A DNA stretch of 35,392 nucleotides. It comes from Symploca sp. SIO1C2 (lineage in GTDB: Bacteria > Cyanobacteriota > Cyanobacteriia > Cyanobacteriales > Coleofasciculaceae). Within the stretch, counting starts at the first letter, position 1. The number at the start of each line of letters is the position of its first letter. The stretch lies in contig JAAHFP010000058.1 of NCBI GenBank assembly GCA_010672925.1, positions 1 through 35,392 of the forward strand, written 5' to 3'. The translations under genes and the position numbers were made by a program. Positions 23,126 through 32,600 of the stretch are shown in pieces. Under the pieces are notes generated by a model, which was not told where the DNA came from, searched no databases, and worked only from the letters and a program-made list of their open reading frames with translations.

Positions 23126-26100
23126 GTCTCATACTCCACAATTGCCCTGTGATCCTCAGAAAAATCCGTTCCCGCACGCACTCGCAGGTTATCATCCAAC
23201 CGATAGCGCAGATTGAACTGGGGAGGTTCGGAATTAGTTAACTCCTTTAACACAGAAACCGAGAATTTATCAGTAAGATCTACCCCAGCTTCTGCACTCA
23301 ATCCTAAACCAGAAGCTCGATCTTCATCGTCGGTAATGGTGGTTGGAAAGAGGCGAAACTCACTTAAACCAACAGCATCTCCAATGATATTGCTAACATT
23401 TCCTAGGAGTGCTGTACCTGCTAAATTAGCTAAACCCAGGGTGCTATTGCCCCTACCTAAAGTATCTACAAAACCACCCCCTAACAGTACTACTATTTCT
23501 GATTCAGTACGGGGTGGATCGCTGGTTAAGCTTAGGCTATCGTTAAACTGGTCTTCGGTTCCCCTTAAAGATTCCACTAATTTATCAGCAGGTCCTTGTA
23601 CTTTAGCTTCGATGCGAACAGTTTGGGTACTGCCAAAATCGCTGGTTAAGAAGTCGTCGCTAATCTCTGTGGAGATACTACCTACCGCAGCAGTGCTACC
23701 TAAACGTCGCAATCTGTTGGTTTCTTGTACTGAGGCGATTAACTGTACATCTAAATCTGGGTTAAATCCTTGATTGGGAGTAAAGATAGCAAGATTTTCG
23801 TAGCGTCTATCTAAGCGGAATTGGGTAGTAAAGAGATTGACTTGACCTCGTTCTAAGGCAATGGTACCTTCAGGAAGAATCTGATCTAGGGAACCGTTAA
23901 GAATTAGGTCACCGGAAGCCAGGAAATTCAGTAGGGGGTCTTGCCTAATTTGGATGTTTCGCTCCAATAATAGTTTTAAATTACTAAACCGAATCGGAGA
24001 GTTAGTTTCTGAATCATCTCCAATGGTTGGTTGACGCTCTTCTGCTAATTTTACTTGACCATCAAACAGATCTAACTCACCACTAATCAGGGGACTTCTA
24101 GCAGTACCAGCAACCACAACTCCCCCTTTCACACCACCGCTGTAAAGACCTTTAAGATTGAGTTCTAGTTCCCCAATACTGACAATTAGGGGATTTTCTT
24201 GGGGAGTGGGGTTATTGATGGGAATAGTTCCCAAGGCAGTAATTGTACCGCCACCATAGTTACTTGTTAAGTCCAAAACTTCAATGCTGTCAAAGTTAAA
24301 GACAACGTTACCAGTAACCTCGGTTAAGGGTTCCGGGAGAGCTTGGGCTTTAATTGTCGCATTGTTTACCGTTGCTGTCCCTTGGGCGACTAGATCTTTA
24401 GTTTGATTATTTTCTTGGTCATAGATACCATTAATGGATAACTTCACATCTCCTGTACCTTCTCCTTTTACCCAGGCAACTTGACGCCCCACCAGGAGGT
24501 TTAATAAAGCTAATCCTTCATTTTCGACATCGATATTGAGATTAAGATTCTGGGATTCTGGCTCTACTGTAGCCACAGGTAATTTATAAGGAATGCTGCC
24601 TCCAATACTTAGAGGTTCAGCATCAGCAACTAGGCGAATCGTAGTACCAAAGTTGAGGCGAGCATTACTATAGTTAAAGCCTCCTTTCACTTCTTCCACA
24701 TCTTCTTGGTTTAAAGTAGCATCACTAATTGTCACCTCCCCCCTAGCTTGGGGATTACTGATACTTCCGGAGAGGGTAGCAGTAGCATTAATTAACCCAC
24801 CAAAACCAACGGCAGGGGGTAACTCCACAAATTCTTGCAGTAAGCTGCGCACTTGAGCCACCGGTAGATTACGCAGCTGTAACTGACCGGATTGGTCTTC
24901 TCCGCCAATGCTACCGGAGAAGCTGGCTAAACTCTCTCCCGATGCTAAGCGGAATGGTAGTAGGGTGAGTACGCCATTTTGGAATTCTCCTTTGGCAACC
25001 ATGGTTTGAGCACTGTAGTTACCCCATTGCCAATCTTCCCCCGCCAAGTCAAAGTCTGCTTCGATGCCAGCGGTGGGGGAAGCATTGAGATTGACTATAC
25101 CAGTAAAGCTACCTTGGGCTTCGGCAAATTCAGGTAAGGGAGAAGCCTCTTCCCTCTCTTGTCGCTGCCGTTTGAGCAGTTGTTCAATTTCCGAAAGACG
25201 CCTTAGTTGATTTTGCAAAGAACTTTCTGGAGAACCTACTGCTACAATATCTAGGTCAGCAGCTTGGTCATAGGAAGGAAATAAACCACGACGGTTGACA
25301 TCGGGAAGGTCGAAGATTTGCAAAGCAGTGAGGATATCCTGGAGTTCTCCTCGGACTACCTGAAGTTTACCAGCAAATTCTGGACCTTGGGCCGTAGGGA
25401 GGAAGTTACCGGAAAGGAGGTACTCACGGTCTTGTTTTTGGAATTTCCCATCTGTAAGAGCAATAGTGCCGTTGGGTTGATAGGCTAAATTGGCACTGAA
25501 AATATCCCCTCGGAGAGTACCAAAAATCGGTTTAGCAATCTCGACATTCCCCTCCAAGCCAAAATTATTGAGGTTAACTGCTAAATCGCCGGAAAGTTTA
25601 CCGGAGAGGGGTTGGGAGGCAATTTGAGGGGGTAGGGGTGTTACTTTTTTGAGGAAACCAATGGGGAAGTTTTCTGTCTCTACTGAAAGTATTTCCCCTT
25701 GCCTAGTACCCTTGGCTACTGCTAGTAATGCTTCTTCTTCACTTGCCCCCTCAGCAAACAGTTGACGTCCCTGGATATAGAAGGAAACTGGTTGGTAATT
25801 AGAGTCGAGAGCCACCTGAATCTGATCATCCCTAGTGGCTCCTACCAACTGCAAGTTTACCCCGGTTCCTGGTTTTGCCGCTACTGTACCGGTGAGTAGG
25901 GGGTCAAATTTGAGACTATCAATGGCAAAATCTTTTAAGGCCAGTCTACCATTAACATCAGGAGCATTAGGAGTACCAGCAATCTTACCGGCAAAATCCG
26001 CTAAACCAACTACCTGGAAGTCAGCGGTGGGAATGGGTAATTTAGCTAGATTTAAGTCTGTTGCCTTGACATCCAAATCAAAATTGTTAATCGCTGCTAA

Positions 26101-29100
26101 GCCTGCTTGATTGGTCAGACTAGCTACATTCACGCCAATAAAACCACTAGCTGCTAGTCCTGGCGCTTGAGCCTGTTGCAACTCTATCCCTTGCCCATTC
26201 CAGCGAAATTCTGTAGCCAGAGGTCCTTCAATTAAAGCCAGTCCTTCACTAAAATTGAGTTGGCCTTCTGCTTTCAAAGATTGTCCAAGAGCAACTGGTG
26301 TAGGATTGCGGATACTACCGGATACATTAACCCTACCATCTAAATTGCCAGCAAGAGCGGGAGAAAAGCTGCTTAACTGAATACCCCTGGGTTCTACTAA
26401 TGCCTGTAAGTTACCAGAATTAAGGTTGAACTGAGTTGCCTTAAGAGTTCCTCCTGCAACATTAAGGCTACCGCTGCCATTAGCATTGATGGTATTGGGA
26501 GTAATTTGGTTGATATTGCCGGAAGCTTGGAAGGTACCGGTAAAAGGACCGTTGAATTGAGGAGGTAGCTGAGGGGCTAAACTACCTAAGCTGACACCAT
26601 TAGCTGCTACATTAGTGCGCCAATTGCCTGCGGTTAGTTGCAAGTCCGAGGCTCTGAGAGTACCTCCTGCTATACTCAGGTTACCATCACCAGTAGCATT
26701 AACGGTATTGGGGGTGATTTGGTTGATATTACCGGAAGCTTGGAAATTACCAGTTAAGAGTCCATTGTATTGAGGTGGTAACTCGGGTAATAAACTTCCT
26801 ACTCTTACCCTATTAGCTGCCACATTAGTGCGCCAATTGCCTGCCGCTAGTTGCAAATTCGAGGCTCTGAGAGTACCTCCTGCTATACTCAGGTCACCAC
26901 CACCAGTAGCATTAACTTTATCAGGTGAGATTTGGTCAATCTTGCCGGAAGCTTGGAAGTTACCAGTTAAGAGTCCATTGTATTGAGGAGGCAGCTGGGG
27001 TACTAAACTCCCTACTCTTACCCTATTAGCTGCTACCTTAGTTTGCCAATTGCCTGCGACTAATTTTAAGTCGGAAAAACCAAGGACACCTCCTGCCACA
27101 TTCAGGTTACCACCACCAGCGGCATCGACTGTCTTCGGTGTAATGTTATCGATCTTACCCGCAGCCTGGAAATTACCGCTGAAGAGTCCGTTAAATTGAG
27201 GGGGAAGTTCTGGTACTAAGCTACCTAATTCTACCTGCTCCGCTGCCGCATTAGTTCGCCAATTCCCTGCTGTTAGCTTCAAATCCGAGAGTCTAACAGT
27301 ACCTCCCGCGATATTCAGGTTACCACCACCAACAGCATTAATTGTCTTAGGGGAAATGCTATCGATATTGCCGGAAGCTTGGAAAGTACCACTGAAAGGT
27401 CCTTTGATTTGAGGGGGAAGTGCCGGTACTAATTTTTCTAGGGTGACATTATTAGCTTCTACATTAGTGCGCCAACGTCCTGCTGCTAATTTAAAGTCAG
27501 AAGCCCTGATTACACCTCCTGCGATATTCAACCTGCCACCACCAGCAGCATTAATTTTATCGGGAGAGAGATCCTCCAGACTACCAGCAGCTTGAAATGT
27601 ACCACTGAAAGGACCCTTTAAATTTGGTGGTATATCAGGGGACAAACGCCCCAACTCCAGACTAGTTGCCTGTACCACTGCTTGCCAACGACCACGGGAT
27701 AACTGGATTTCATTGGCGATGATGCGACCACCTGCAACATTAATCCTACCGGAACCAAGACCACTAATTCCGGATACAGTTAAGTCATCTAGATTGGCTA
27801 CTAAATTAAATTGACCATTTACTGGACCACGCCATTGAGGTGGTACTTTAGCAATACGCTCTAGTTGTATACCAGATGCCCTGACTAGGGAAGAAATTCG
27901 GCCTTGTTGCAGTTGCACATTAGTTAAACTGACCAAGCCACCCACCACATTCAGGTTACCAGCACCTTGGGCAATAATATCTTCTGGTTTGAAAGAAGCC
28001 AGAGTCCCTGCCAGATTAAAAGCACCATTGAAACGTCCCTGAAATTTCGGCGGCAGATCCGGTACTAATTGACTTAAAGCCAGATTTTGCAACTGCGCTA
28101 AACCCTGCCAACGTCCCTCTGCTACCTGTATATTCGCCAGTTGAACAGCACCACCAGCCAGGTTAAGATTAGCACTACCCTTGGCACGATAGTTTTGGCT
28201 ATTGGCTAGAGGCACTACCACTTCCGTCTCCCCGGATACTGCTCCTAGAGGAAGGGGTAATTTAATATTATAGGCGGAAGCGATCGCGTCTCCTGGAATC
28301 TGGTTAGCTTGGAGAGCAAAGACTAAATTCGAGTTTTTCTTTAGTCCAATTTCCCCCTTACCCTTTACCAAACCACCAACCTGGGGCTGAGCCTGTAAGT
28401 TATTAATCTTCAACTTTCGGTCAGCAGTAGTTAACCGAAAGTCTGCACTAACCTTATCGAAATTAACTTTATCGATTTTAGTGACATTAGTATTAGTCAG
28501 TTTACCAGAAACGATTGGTTGAGCGATCGCTCCAGTTACTTGCAAGTCAGTCTTTACCTTACCCACTATCGGCACCGGCAACTTATTAAGCTTCAAAGTT
28601 TGCCAAGCCTGCTTCACTTCCACCGGTTGGGTTGTTACCGACAGGTTAAACTCCGCTGCGGTATCAATAACCCCATTAACCTCACCGAGAATCTTACCAA
28701 ATTCTCCGGTAACTTTATCCAACGCAATCTTGGTTCCCTGAAAGCGCAAACGACCATTACTCTTACTGAAAGGCTGAGGTAACTGAGCTATTTGGGTTGA
28801 TACGTCTTTAATATTTAAGAGGCCGAACAACTGTAAAGGCTGATTCGGTCTTAACTGTAATTCCAAATTACCAGAGGCTTGACCAGCTTGCAGGCTCAAG
28901 GGTAACTTGATTAACCTGCCAGCTTCCGTCACCTTTACATCCTGAGCCGAAATTACCACATTAGTTGACTCATTAGGACGATAGTCTTCCCCCTTAATAG
29001 TGAAATTGCCTCCATCAGCAAACTGACCCTGGGCATCAAAACGCAGTCGCTTGCCATCCTCCAACAAATTTACCTTACCGTGAGGTAAGACAACCTCCAC

Positions 29101-29667
29101 CGGAGCATTGAGATTACCCTGATCTCCCCTAGACACCAAGACAATATCCCCATTACGCACCCGGATTTTCTTCAGGTCTACTTTCAGCGGACCCTCTTCT
29201 CCTGACTGAATTTTGGTCGCAATCCAGACACCGTTAGCATCTTGCTCTACATAGAGATCCGGATTAATCAGGGAAACATCCAACTCTAAGGTACGACTCA
29301 ACAGGAGCTTCACTGGATTAAATCCCACCTGTACCGCCTCAATCGTCGCTCGATCCGAATCAGTTGATGTGGCTGGCAGTGCCGAGGAACCAAACCGCAA
29401 ACCACCCAGGGAAAAGTTTTCCACTTCCCCAATCTCCACGGGTCGATCCAGTAAGCGCGTCAATTCTTTCTCCACCAAGGGTGAGAGCATTTGTTGGATA
29501 AAAATCCAGGCTCCAGCTATACCTCCCCCAATACCGACGAGCACAACTACAAGCGAACCTAGTAAAATCAGGCGTAGCTTGGAGCGTCGTACTCTGTTGG
29601 GAGCAACTTCTGGTTCTGGACTAGTAGAATTGGACTCTGGCGGTTGATTCTCTGGATTATCCGTCAT
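23116..29667 (-). CDS. TamB-like translocation/assembly module protein (DUF490)
   Basis: This protein of about 2183 residues belongs to the TamB/AsmA-like family. These are elongated, membrane-anchored periplasmic proteins thought to bridge inner and outer membranes and to help with lipid transport or outer-membrane protein assembly. A single N-terminal membrane segment (LRLILLGSLVVVLVGIGGGI, ~35-60) precedes a beta-rich body. The C-terminal DUF490 domain covers about the last 400 residues and ends VEYETRF with a terminal Phe. Residues ~560-1080 are about nine tandem 71-residue units. ATG at 29667 has AAGGAG upstream and is preferred over the GTG at 29685. The final codons merge into a heptamer array. 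No companion BamA/TamA gene is in view. Confidence 0.92.
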   Translation of the reverse strand: MTDNPENQPPESNSTSPEPEVAPNRVRRSKLRLILLGSLVVVLVGIGGGIAGAWIFIQQMLSPLVEKELTRLLDRPVEIGEVENFSLGGLRFGSSALPATSTDSDRATIEAVQVGFNPVKLLLSRTLELDVSLINPDLYVEQDANGVWIATKIQSGEEGPLKVDLKKIRVRNGDIVLVSRGDQGNLNAPVEVVLPHGKVNLLEDGKRLRFDAQGQFADGGNFTIKGEDYRPNESTNVVISAQDVKVTEAGRLIKLPLSLQAGQASGNLELQLRPNQPLQLFGLLNIKDVSTQIAQLPQPFSKSNGRLRFQGTKIALDKVTGEFGKILGEVNGVIDTAAEFNLSVTTQPVEVKQAWQTLKLNKLPVPIVGKVKTDLQVTGAIAQPIVSGKLTNTNVTKIDKVNFDKVSADFRLTTADRKLKINNLQAQPQVGGLVKGKGEIGLKKNSNLVFALQANQIPGDAIASAYNIKLPLPLGAVSGETEVVVPLANSQNYRAKGSANLNLAGGAVQLANIQVAEGRWQGLAQLQNLALSQLVPDLPPKFQGRFNGAFNLAGTLASFKPEDIIAQGAGNLNVVGGLVSLTNVQLQQGRISSLVRASGIQLERIAKVPPQWRGPVNGQFNLVANLDDLTVSGISGLGSGRINVAGGRIIANEIQLSRGRWQAVVQATSLELGRLSPDIPPNLKGPFSGTFQAAGSLEDLSPDKINAAGGGRLNIAGGVIRASDFKLAAGRWRTNVEANNVTLEKLVPALPPQIKGPFSGTFQASGNIDSISPKTINAVGGGNLNIAGGTVRLSDLKLTAGNWRTNAAAEQVELGSLVPELPPQFNGLFSGNFQAAGKIDNITPKTVDAAGGGNLNVAGGVLGFSDLKLVAGNWQTKVAANRVRVGSLVPQLPPQYNGLLTGNFQASGKIDQISPDKVNATGGGDLSIAGGTLRASNLQLAAGNWRTNVAANRVRVGSLLPELPPQYNGLLTGNFQASGNINQITPNTVNATGDGNLSIAGGTLRASDLQLTAGNWRTNVAANGVSLGSLAPQLPPQFNGPFTGTFQASGNINQITPNTINANGSGSLNVAGGTLKATQFNLNSGNLQALVEPRGIQLSSFSPALAGNLDGRVNVSGSIRNPTPVALGQSLKAEGQLNFSEGLALIEGPLATEFRWNGQGIELQQAQAPGLAASGFIGVNVASLTNQAGLAAINNFDLDVKATDLNLAKLPIPTADFQVVGLADFAGKIAGTPNAPDVNGRLALKDFAIDSLKFDPLLTGTVAAKPGTGVNLQLVGATRDDQIQVALDSNYQPVSFYIQGRQLFAEGASEEEALLAVAKGTRQGEILSVETENFPIGFLKKVTPLPPQIASQPLSGKLSGDLAVNLNNFGLEGNVEIAKPIFGTLRGDIFSANLAYQPNGTIALTDGKFQKQDREYLLSGNFLPTAQGPEFAGKLQVVRGELQDILTALQIFDLPDVNRRGLFPSYDQAADLDIVAVGSPESSLQNQLRRLSEIEQLLKRQRQEREEASPLPEFAEAQGSFTGIVNLNASPTAGIEADFDLAGEDWQWGNYSAQTMVAKGEFQNGVLTLLPFRLASGESLASFSGSIGGEDQSGQLQLRNLPVAQVRSLLQEFVELPPAVGFGGLINATATLSGSISNPQARGEVTISDATLNQEDVEEVKGGFNYSNARLNFGTTIRLVADAEPLSIGGSIPYKLPVATVEPESQNLNLNIDVENEGLALLNLLVGRQVAWVKGEGTGDVKLSINGIYDQENNQTKDLVAQGTATVNNATIKAQALPEPLTEVTGNVVFNFDSIEVLDLTSNYGGGTITALGTIPINNPTPQENPLIVSIGELELNLKGLYSGGVKGGVVVAGTARSPLISGELDLFDGQVKLAEERQPTIGDDSETNSPIRFSNLKLLLERNIQIRQDPLLNFLASGDLILNGSLDQILPEGTIALERGQVNLFTTQFRLDRRYENLAIFTPNQGFNPDLDVQLIASVQETNRLRRLGSTAAVGSISTEISDDFLTSDFGSTQTVRIEAKVQGPADKLVESLRGTEDQFNDSLSLTSDPPRTESEIVVLLGGGFVDTLGRGNSTLGLANLAGTALLGNVSNIIGDAVGLSEFRLFPTTITDDEDRASGLGLSAEAGVDLTDKFSVSVLKELTNSEPPQFNLRYRLDDNLRVRAGTDFSEDHRAIVEYETRF
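26410..28060 (-). repeat. Intragenic 213-bp tandem repeats in the tamB-like gene
   Basis: About nine units of 71 codons each carry a GxLNIAGGxxRxSDLxLxAGxWRT core and an LPPQxNGxxxGxFQASGxI core. GCGCCAATTGCCTGC recurs at 26617 and 26830 (213 bp apart), with diverged versions near 27043 and 27256. Neighbouring units at 26617-27042 are the most alike at DNA level, which suggests recent duplication or conversion; outer units are more diverged. Confidence 0.85.
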
Positions 29668-29792
29668 TAGTTGTGCTCCTTGCACCCGTAGATGAGGGAT
29701 AGATTGTTTGGTATCAGTATATATAGTGTTGGTTGCTCGACCTTATGTTCCTGGGCAATAGAAAATTTTTAATATCCTGTACTTTGGGTATA

Positions 29793-29835
29793 GCGCTACG
29801 CGCTAGGCAACAGGCAACAGGCAATAGGCAACAGT
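29793..29835. repeat. Palindrome plus CAACAGG heptamer array
   Basis: AGCGC-TACG-CGCT is followed by four CAACAGG-like units. The 29668-30130 gap otherwise holds only a TCTTTGTG repeat (29919-29946). No convincing gene is seen. Confidence 0.65.
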
Positions 29836-30130
29836 AAGTAATAACTGGGTTTGGAAAGTTGAGGAATCTCCTAGCCGTAGCCAGTAGTGCTATCTGGGTG
29901 GAACTATACTCCGTTTTTTGCTCTTTGTGTTTTTCCCTCTTTGTGGTATTATTTTATATAATGGGATAGGTGTACGCCTGTAAAATATAAGTAGCAACAG
30001 AATGCGATCGCTATCTTCGAGTAACTATCGTAATGGCGTGACCCAGCTAAAATGGTTCATTAGTGGAGGATATTTCGTTGGGTTTCACTACATTCCACCC
30101 AACCTAAATTTTTATGTTTACCAAGCTAGT

Positions 30131-30246
30131 AGGGGCGGGTTCACCAAAAATTTGGCAATAACGGCAACAATTTACCTAAACCCGCCCCGGCGGGTTCACC
30201 CAAAACTTGGCAATAACAGCGACAATTTACCTAAACCCGCCCCGGC
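30131..30246. repeat. Tandem pair of 55-bp GC-rich palindromic repeats
   Basis: Two units each run GGCGGGTTCACC, TTGGCAATAAC, CAATTTACCTAAACCCGCCC, with a 55-bp period. The arms match the GGGCGGGTTT family but the centre differs, so this is a sub-family. Confidence 0.7.
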
Positions 30247-30288
30247 GTCTACAACTTACAACCTACAACCTAAGACTTAATATAAAGA

Positions 30289-30876
30289 ATGGAAACCCCA
30301 ACAATTTCTTTGCCTCCACGATTAGAACTCAAACTCAATCTTACCGACGAACAGTTTTGGCAACTATGCCACGATAACGACGACTTAAGATTTGAAACCA
30401 CAGCCACAGGAAAATTAATTGTTATGTCACCTACGGGTAGCCTTACGAGTGAACGTAATGCCGATTTAACCTTTCAAGTAAAAATTTGGAATCGCCAGAC
30501 AAATCTTGGTAAAGTATTTGATTCTAACGGTGGTTTTCAACTGCCCAATGGAGCCAAACGCGCCCCAGACTGTTCCTGGGTTAAAATAGAGCGTTGGGAT
30601 GCTTTAACTCCCGAAGAACAAAACCAATTTGCACCTTTATGTCCCGATTTTGTGGTAGAGCTAATGTCTCCCAGTGATTCACTGTCTACTACTCGTGAAA
30701 AAATGGTAGAATACATAGGAAACGGAGCGCAGCTAGGTTGGTTAATCAACCGCAAAAAGCGACAAGTAGAAATCTATCGTCCTCAGCAAGAGGTGGAAAT
30801 CTTAGATAATCCCCAAACAGTATCGGGAGAAAATGTTTTACCGGGTTTTGTCCTAGATTTAGCAACTATTTGGTAG
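30289..30876 (+). CDS. Uma2-family (DUF820) PD-(D/E)XK endonuclease-like protein
   Basis: This 195-residue Uma2 protein is of normal length. Conserved parts are GKLIVMSPTGSLTSERNADL, RAPDCSWVKIERWDAL, then PDFVVELMSPSDSL with the active-site Asp and Glu, and REKMVEYIGNGAQLGWLINRKKRQVEIY with the following Lys. All expected positions are present, in contrast to the interrupted copy at 19525-20277. It belongs to a different Uma2 subgroup (the SPTG...SD type). It is isolated between repeats with no obvious partner. The biological role of the family is not established; nuclease activity is inferred from the fold. Confidence 0.9.
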   Translation: METPTISLPPRLELKLNLTDEQFWQLCHDNDDLRFETTATGKLIVMSPTGSLTSERNADLTFQVKIWNRQTNLGKVFDSNGGFQLPNGAKRAPDCSWVKIERWDALTPEEQNQFAPLCPDFVVELMSPSDSLSTTREKMVEYIGNGAQLGWLINRKKRQVEIYRPQQEVEILDNPQTVSGENVLPGFVLDLATIW

Positions 30877-30917
30877 GTTTTGGAATTGGGAATTGAGAAT
30901 TGGGAATTGGGAATTGA
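30877..30917. repeat. GAATTGG heptamer array
   Basis: About five GAATTGG/GAATTGA units immediately follow the Uma2 stop codon. Confidence 0.75.
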
Positions 30918-31076
30918 AGCATTGTCGTCATTTAGCCAAAAAGCTGACAGCTGATAATAATTGGAAATATGGTATTTTAGAGCAGGCAAATTTCGTGCGA
31001 TCGCTTATTGCTTAGCTTGTAATAGGGCGCACCGACATTATGGCATTTTTGATTAAAATATTGAATATTACCTATT

Positions 31077-31160
31077 GTAGGGGCGGGTTTAGGGACAATT
31101 CTTCACCATTTGACCCGAATATTGGGATCAAAACCCGCCCAACACCATCCCCCGGTTAAT
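31077..31160. repeat. GC-rich dispersed repeat, forward orientation
   Basis: The segment runs GTAGGGGCGGGTTTAGGGA, CCATTTGACCCGAATATT, ATCAAAACCCGCCCAACACC, then CCCCGGTTAAT. It is close to 33215-33297. Confidence 0.78.
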
Positions 31161-31204
31161 CCAAACAATCCCCAATTCTAAATTCCCTTGGTTATCGTTG
31201 ATAA

Positions 31205-31236
31205 AAAGCGATCACTTTACTCAAAGTGATCGCTTT
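31205..31236 (-). terminator. Intrinsic terminator of the secreted-protein gene
   Basis: AAAGCGATCACTTT and AAAGTGATCGCTTT form a perfect 14-bp stem with a four-base loop. On the minus strand the hairpin is followed by TTTTTAT. It lies 40 bp after the stop codon of the gene at 31276-31674. Confidence 0.75.
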
Positions 31237-31275
31237 CAGCAAAACCTAATTAGGGTTATTCAAACAGACATTATA

Positions 31276-31674
31276 TTAGTGAGCGCCATGGGTATGCCAG
31301 AGGAGTTCGACATGGTTATGATCACTGGTGCACTCGTCAAAATCAGTCTGCTTGCGTAGGGTAACGGAAATTTCATCTCCTTCGCATTCTGTCACAAACG
31401 AGCTATAAGGAGTCATGGTTGTGCGACGAACATCGCAGTCAGACAACCTAACAGCTTGGTAGCCACAGCCTTCGTTATAAATGTGGATGTGCCATTCTCC
31501 CTCTGGGATAGCTTGAGATTCACCAGGATCATGAAGTGAGACGAAGTACGCATTAGGAGCAATCTCCTGTGCATGTGCCGCCGGTGTCACAAATAATGTT
31601 ATGGCAAAGCAGATTGCGCTGAGACTTGCCAACAGCTTCTTAATCGTTTTTAAACTTTTGGTATGAAAAGTCAT
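31276..31674 (-). CDS. Secreted small Cys/His-rich protein of unknown function
   Basis: This 132-residue protein has a clear signal peptide (KKLLASLSAICFAITLFV, likely cleavage after AHA at ~35). The mature part of about 97 residues has four cysteines (70, 80, 97, 115), suited to two disulfides. Its histidines cluster in WHIHIY (~61-66) and in the C-terminal HNHVELLWHTHGAH (~119-132), which could bind a metal ion. I do not recognise a named family. The gene stands alone, has a strong terminator downstream and a long AT-rich upstream region with a dyad at 31821-31840. It is probably a periplasmic or extracellular protein. Confidence 0.7.
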   Translation of the reverse strand: MTFHTKSLKTIKKLLASLSAICFAITLFVTPAAHAQEIAPNAYFVSLHDPGESQAIPEGEWHIHIYNEGCGYQAVRLSDCDVRRTTMTPYSSFVTECEGDEISVTLRKQTDFDECTSDHNHVELLWHTHGAH

Positions 31675-32187
31675 AGAGACTCCTTTTTTATTTCTAATTA
31701 GAGGACATTGATATAACTGCCCTCTCTTGTTTACATGCTTATCAATCGAACATCCTCAACCCCTATCTTGTCTATCCGAAATTTTACGTAATTTTGTATG
31801 TTCCCATTTTTTTGTTTTTAATGTCATGAAGTGATGACATAAATTAAATTCTTTCTCAGCCTTGCTTTGAGCTTATATTAATTTTATTAAAATTCCCTAT
31901 AAACTATTTCTAAGCAAAGCATACAGGGATTAATTTACTCATCATAAACTGAGGATTATAATATAAATTATGTTTATGTTGAACTTGTGTAGATAAAAGA
32001 AAAAACATTATCTAAACTAGGTAATGCTTATATAATAAATTTCGACAAAAAATGCTTCAAATTGAGTTAATTTTTGTAACATTGTACTAAACTCTACCTA
32101 TTTGCTGACAAGTCAGTTGTTTGTTGAATCGATATCAACAGAGAATAAACTAGAGCCAGTGATCTTAAGTTGACATCAATAGGCCGC
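31675..32187. other. Long AT-rich intergenic region
   Basis: About 510 bp, strongly AT-rich, between the divergent secreted-protein and PEP-CTERM genes. The only ordered element seen is the dyad at 31821-31840. No RNA gene or reading frame is supported. Confidence 0.45.
31821..31840. promoter_or_regulatory. Possible operator dyad ATGTCAT-N6-ATGACAT
   Basis: A perfect 7-bp inverted repeat with a six-base spacer lies about 150 bp upstream of the secreted-protein start. The spacing fits a dimeric regulator. No regulator can be named. Confidence 0.35.
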
Positions 32188-32218
32188 AACCCACCCCTAA
32201 GCACTCCAAGGAGGGGAA
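32188..32218. repeat. Dispersed palindromic repeat, inverted copy of 2606-2636
   Basis: AACCCACCCCTAAG followed by ACTCCAAGGAGGGGAA is the reverse complement of the repeat near the pnp 3' end, with a few differences. Confidence 0.55.
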
Positions 32219-32323
32219 CAGGAAGATCTGAGGAGCCAAGGGAAGCTGACTTGTTTCTTATCTTCATTTTTGACGTGGAATTTTATCCTATTTCCTGCCT
32301 CGTCAAACGCTCATTAAGCATTA

Positions 32324-32473
32324 CAGCGCTTTGCGCTCTAACAAAGTACAGTAGAAAAAAGTCCTCTTTGACAAGCTATCCATTGCGCAAAAACCGACCT
32401 GTGCCTAACGGATAGCTTGACAAGGTGGATTCAGGGAGATGGACAATGTACCGCATAGTAGATCAAACTGCTG
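32324..32473. mobile_element. IS630-type MITE, copy 3 (degenerate)
   Basis: TA precedes CAGCGCTTTGCGCT at the left. At the right TGTACCGCAT...ACTGCTG is followed by TA (32474-32475). The left end matches the IS630 end at 35268; the right arm is diverged. Inside is an inverted repeat, CAAGCTATCC (32372-32381) and GGATAGCTTG (32410-32419). It lies upstream of the PEP-CTERM gene. Confidence 0.45.
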
Positions 32474-32600
32474 TATTCATTGCTTATTCTTTACCTAAAC
32501 TTTACAGAAAACCTAGGTAATTTCACAGAAGCTTGATTTACCAACTGAAAATTGCAGCTACATTGAAAGTAATGATGCAACCTGAACAACGAAGACAGTC

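Noticed and set aside
25835-26110. Plus-strand frames inside the tamB-like gene (also 23213-23773, 28519-28782, 29369-29647)
   Set aside because: They are antisense to a long, clearly coding gene with no motifs of their own.
30002-30280. 92-codon frame upstream of the intact Uma2 gene
   Set aside because: It runs through the two 55-bp GC-rich repeats and ends in simple repeat; the peptide is repetitive and unlike a real protein.
32170-32415. 81-codon frame before the PEP-CTERM gene
   Set aside because: It spans a dispersed palindrome and part of the MITE at 32324; no conserved motif.
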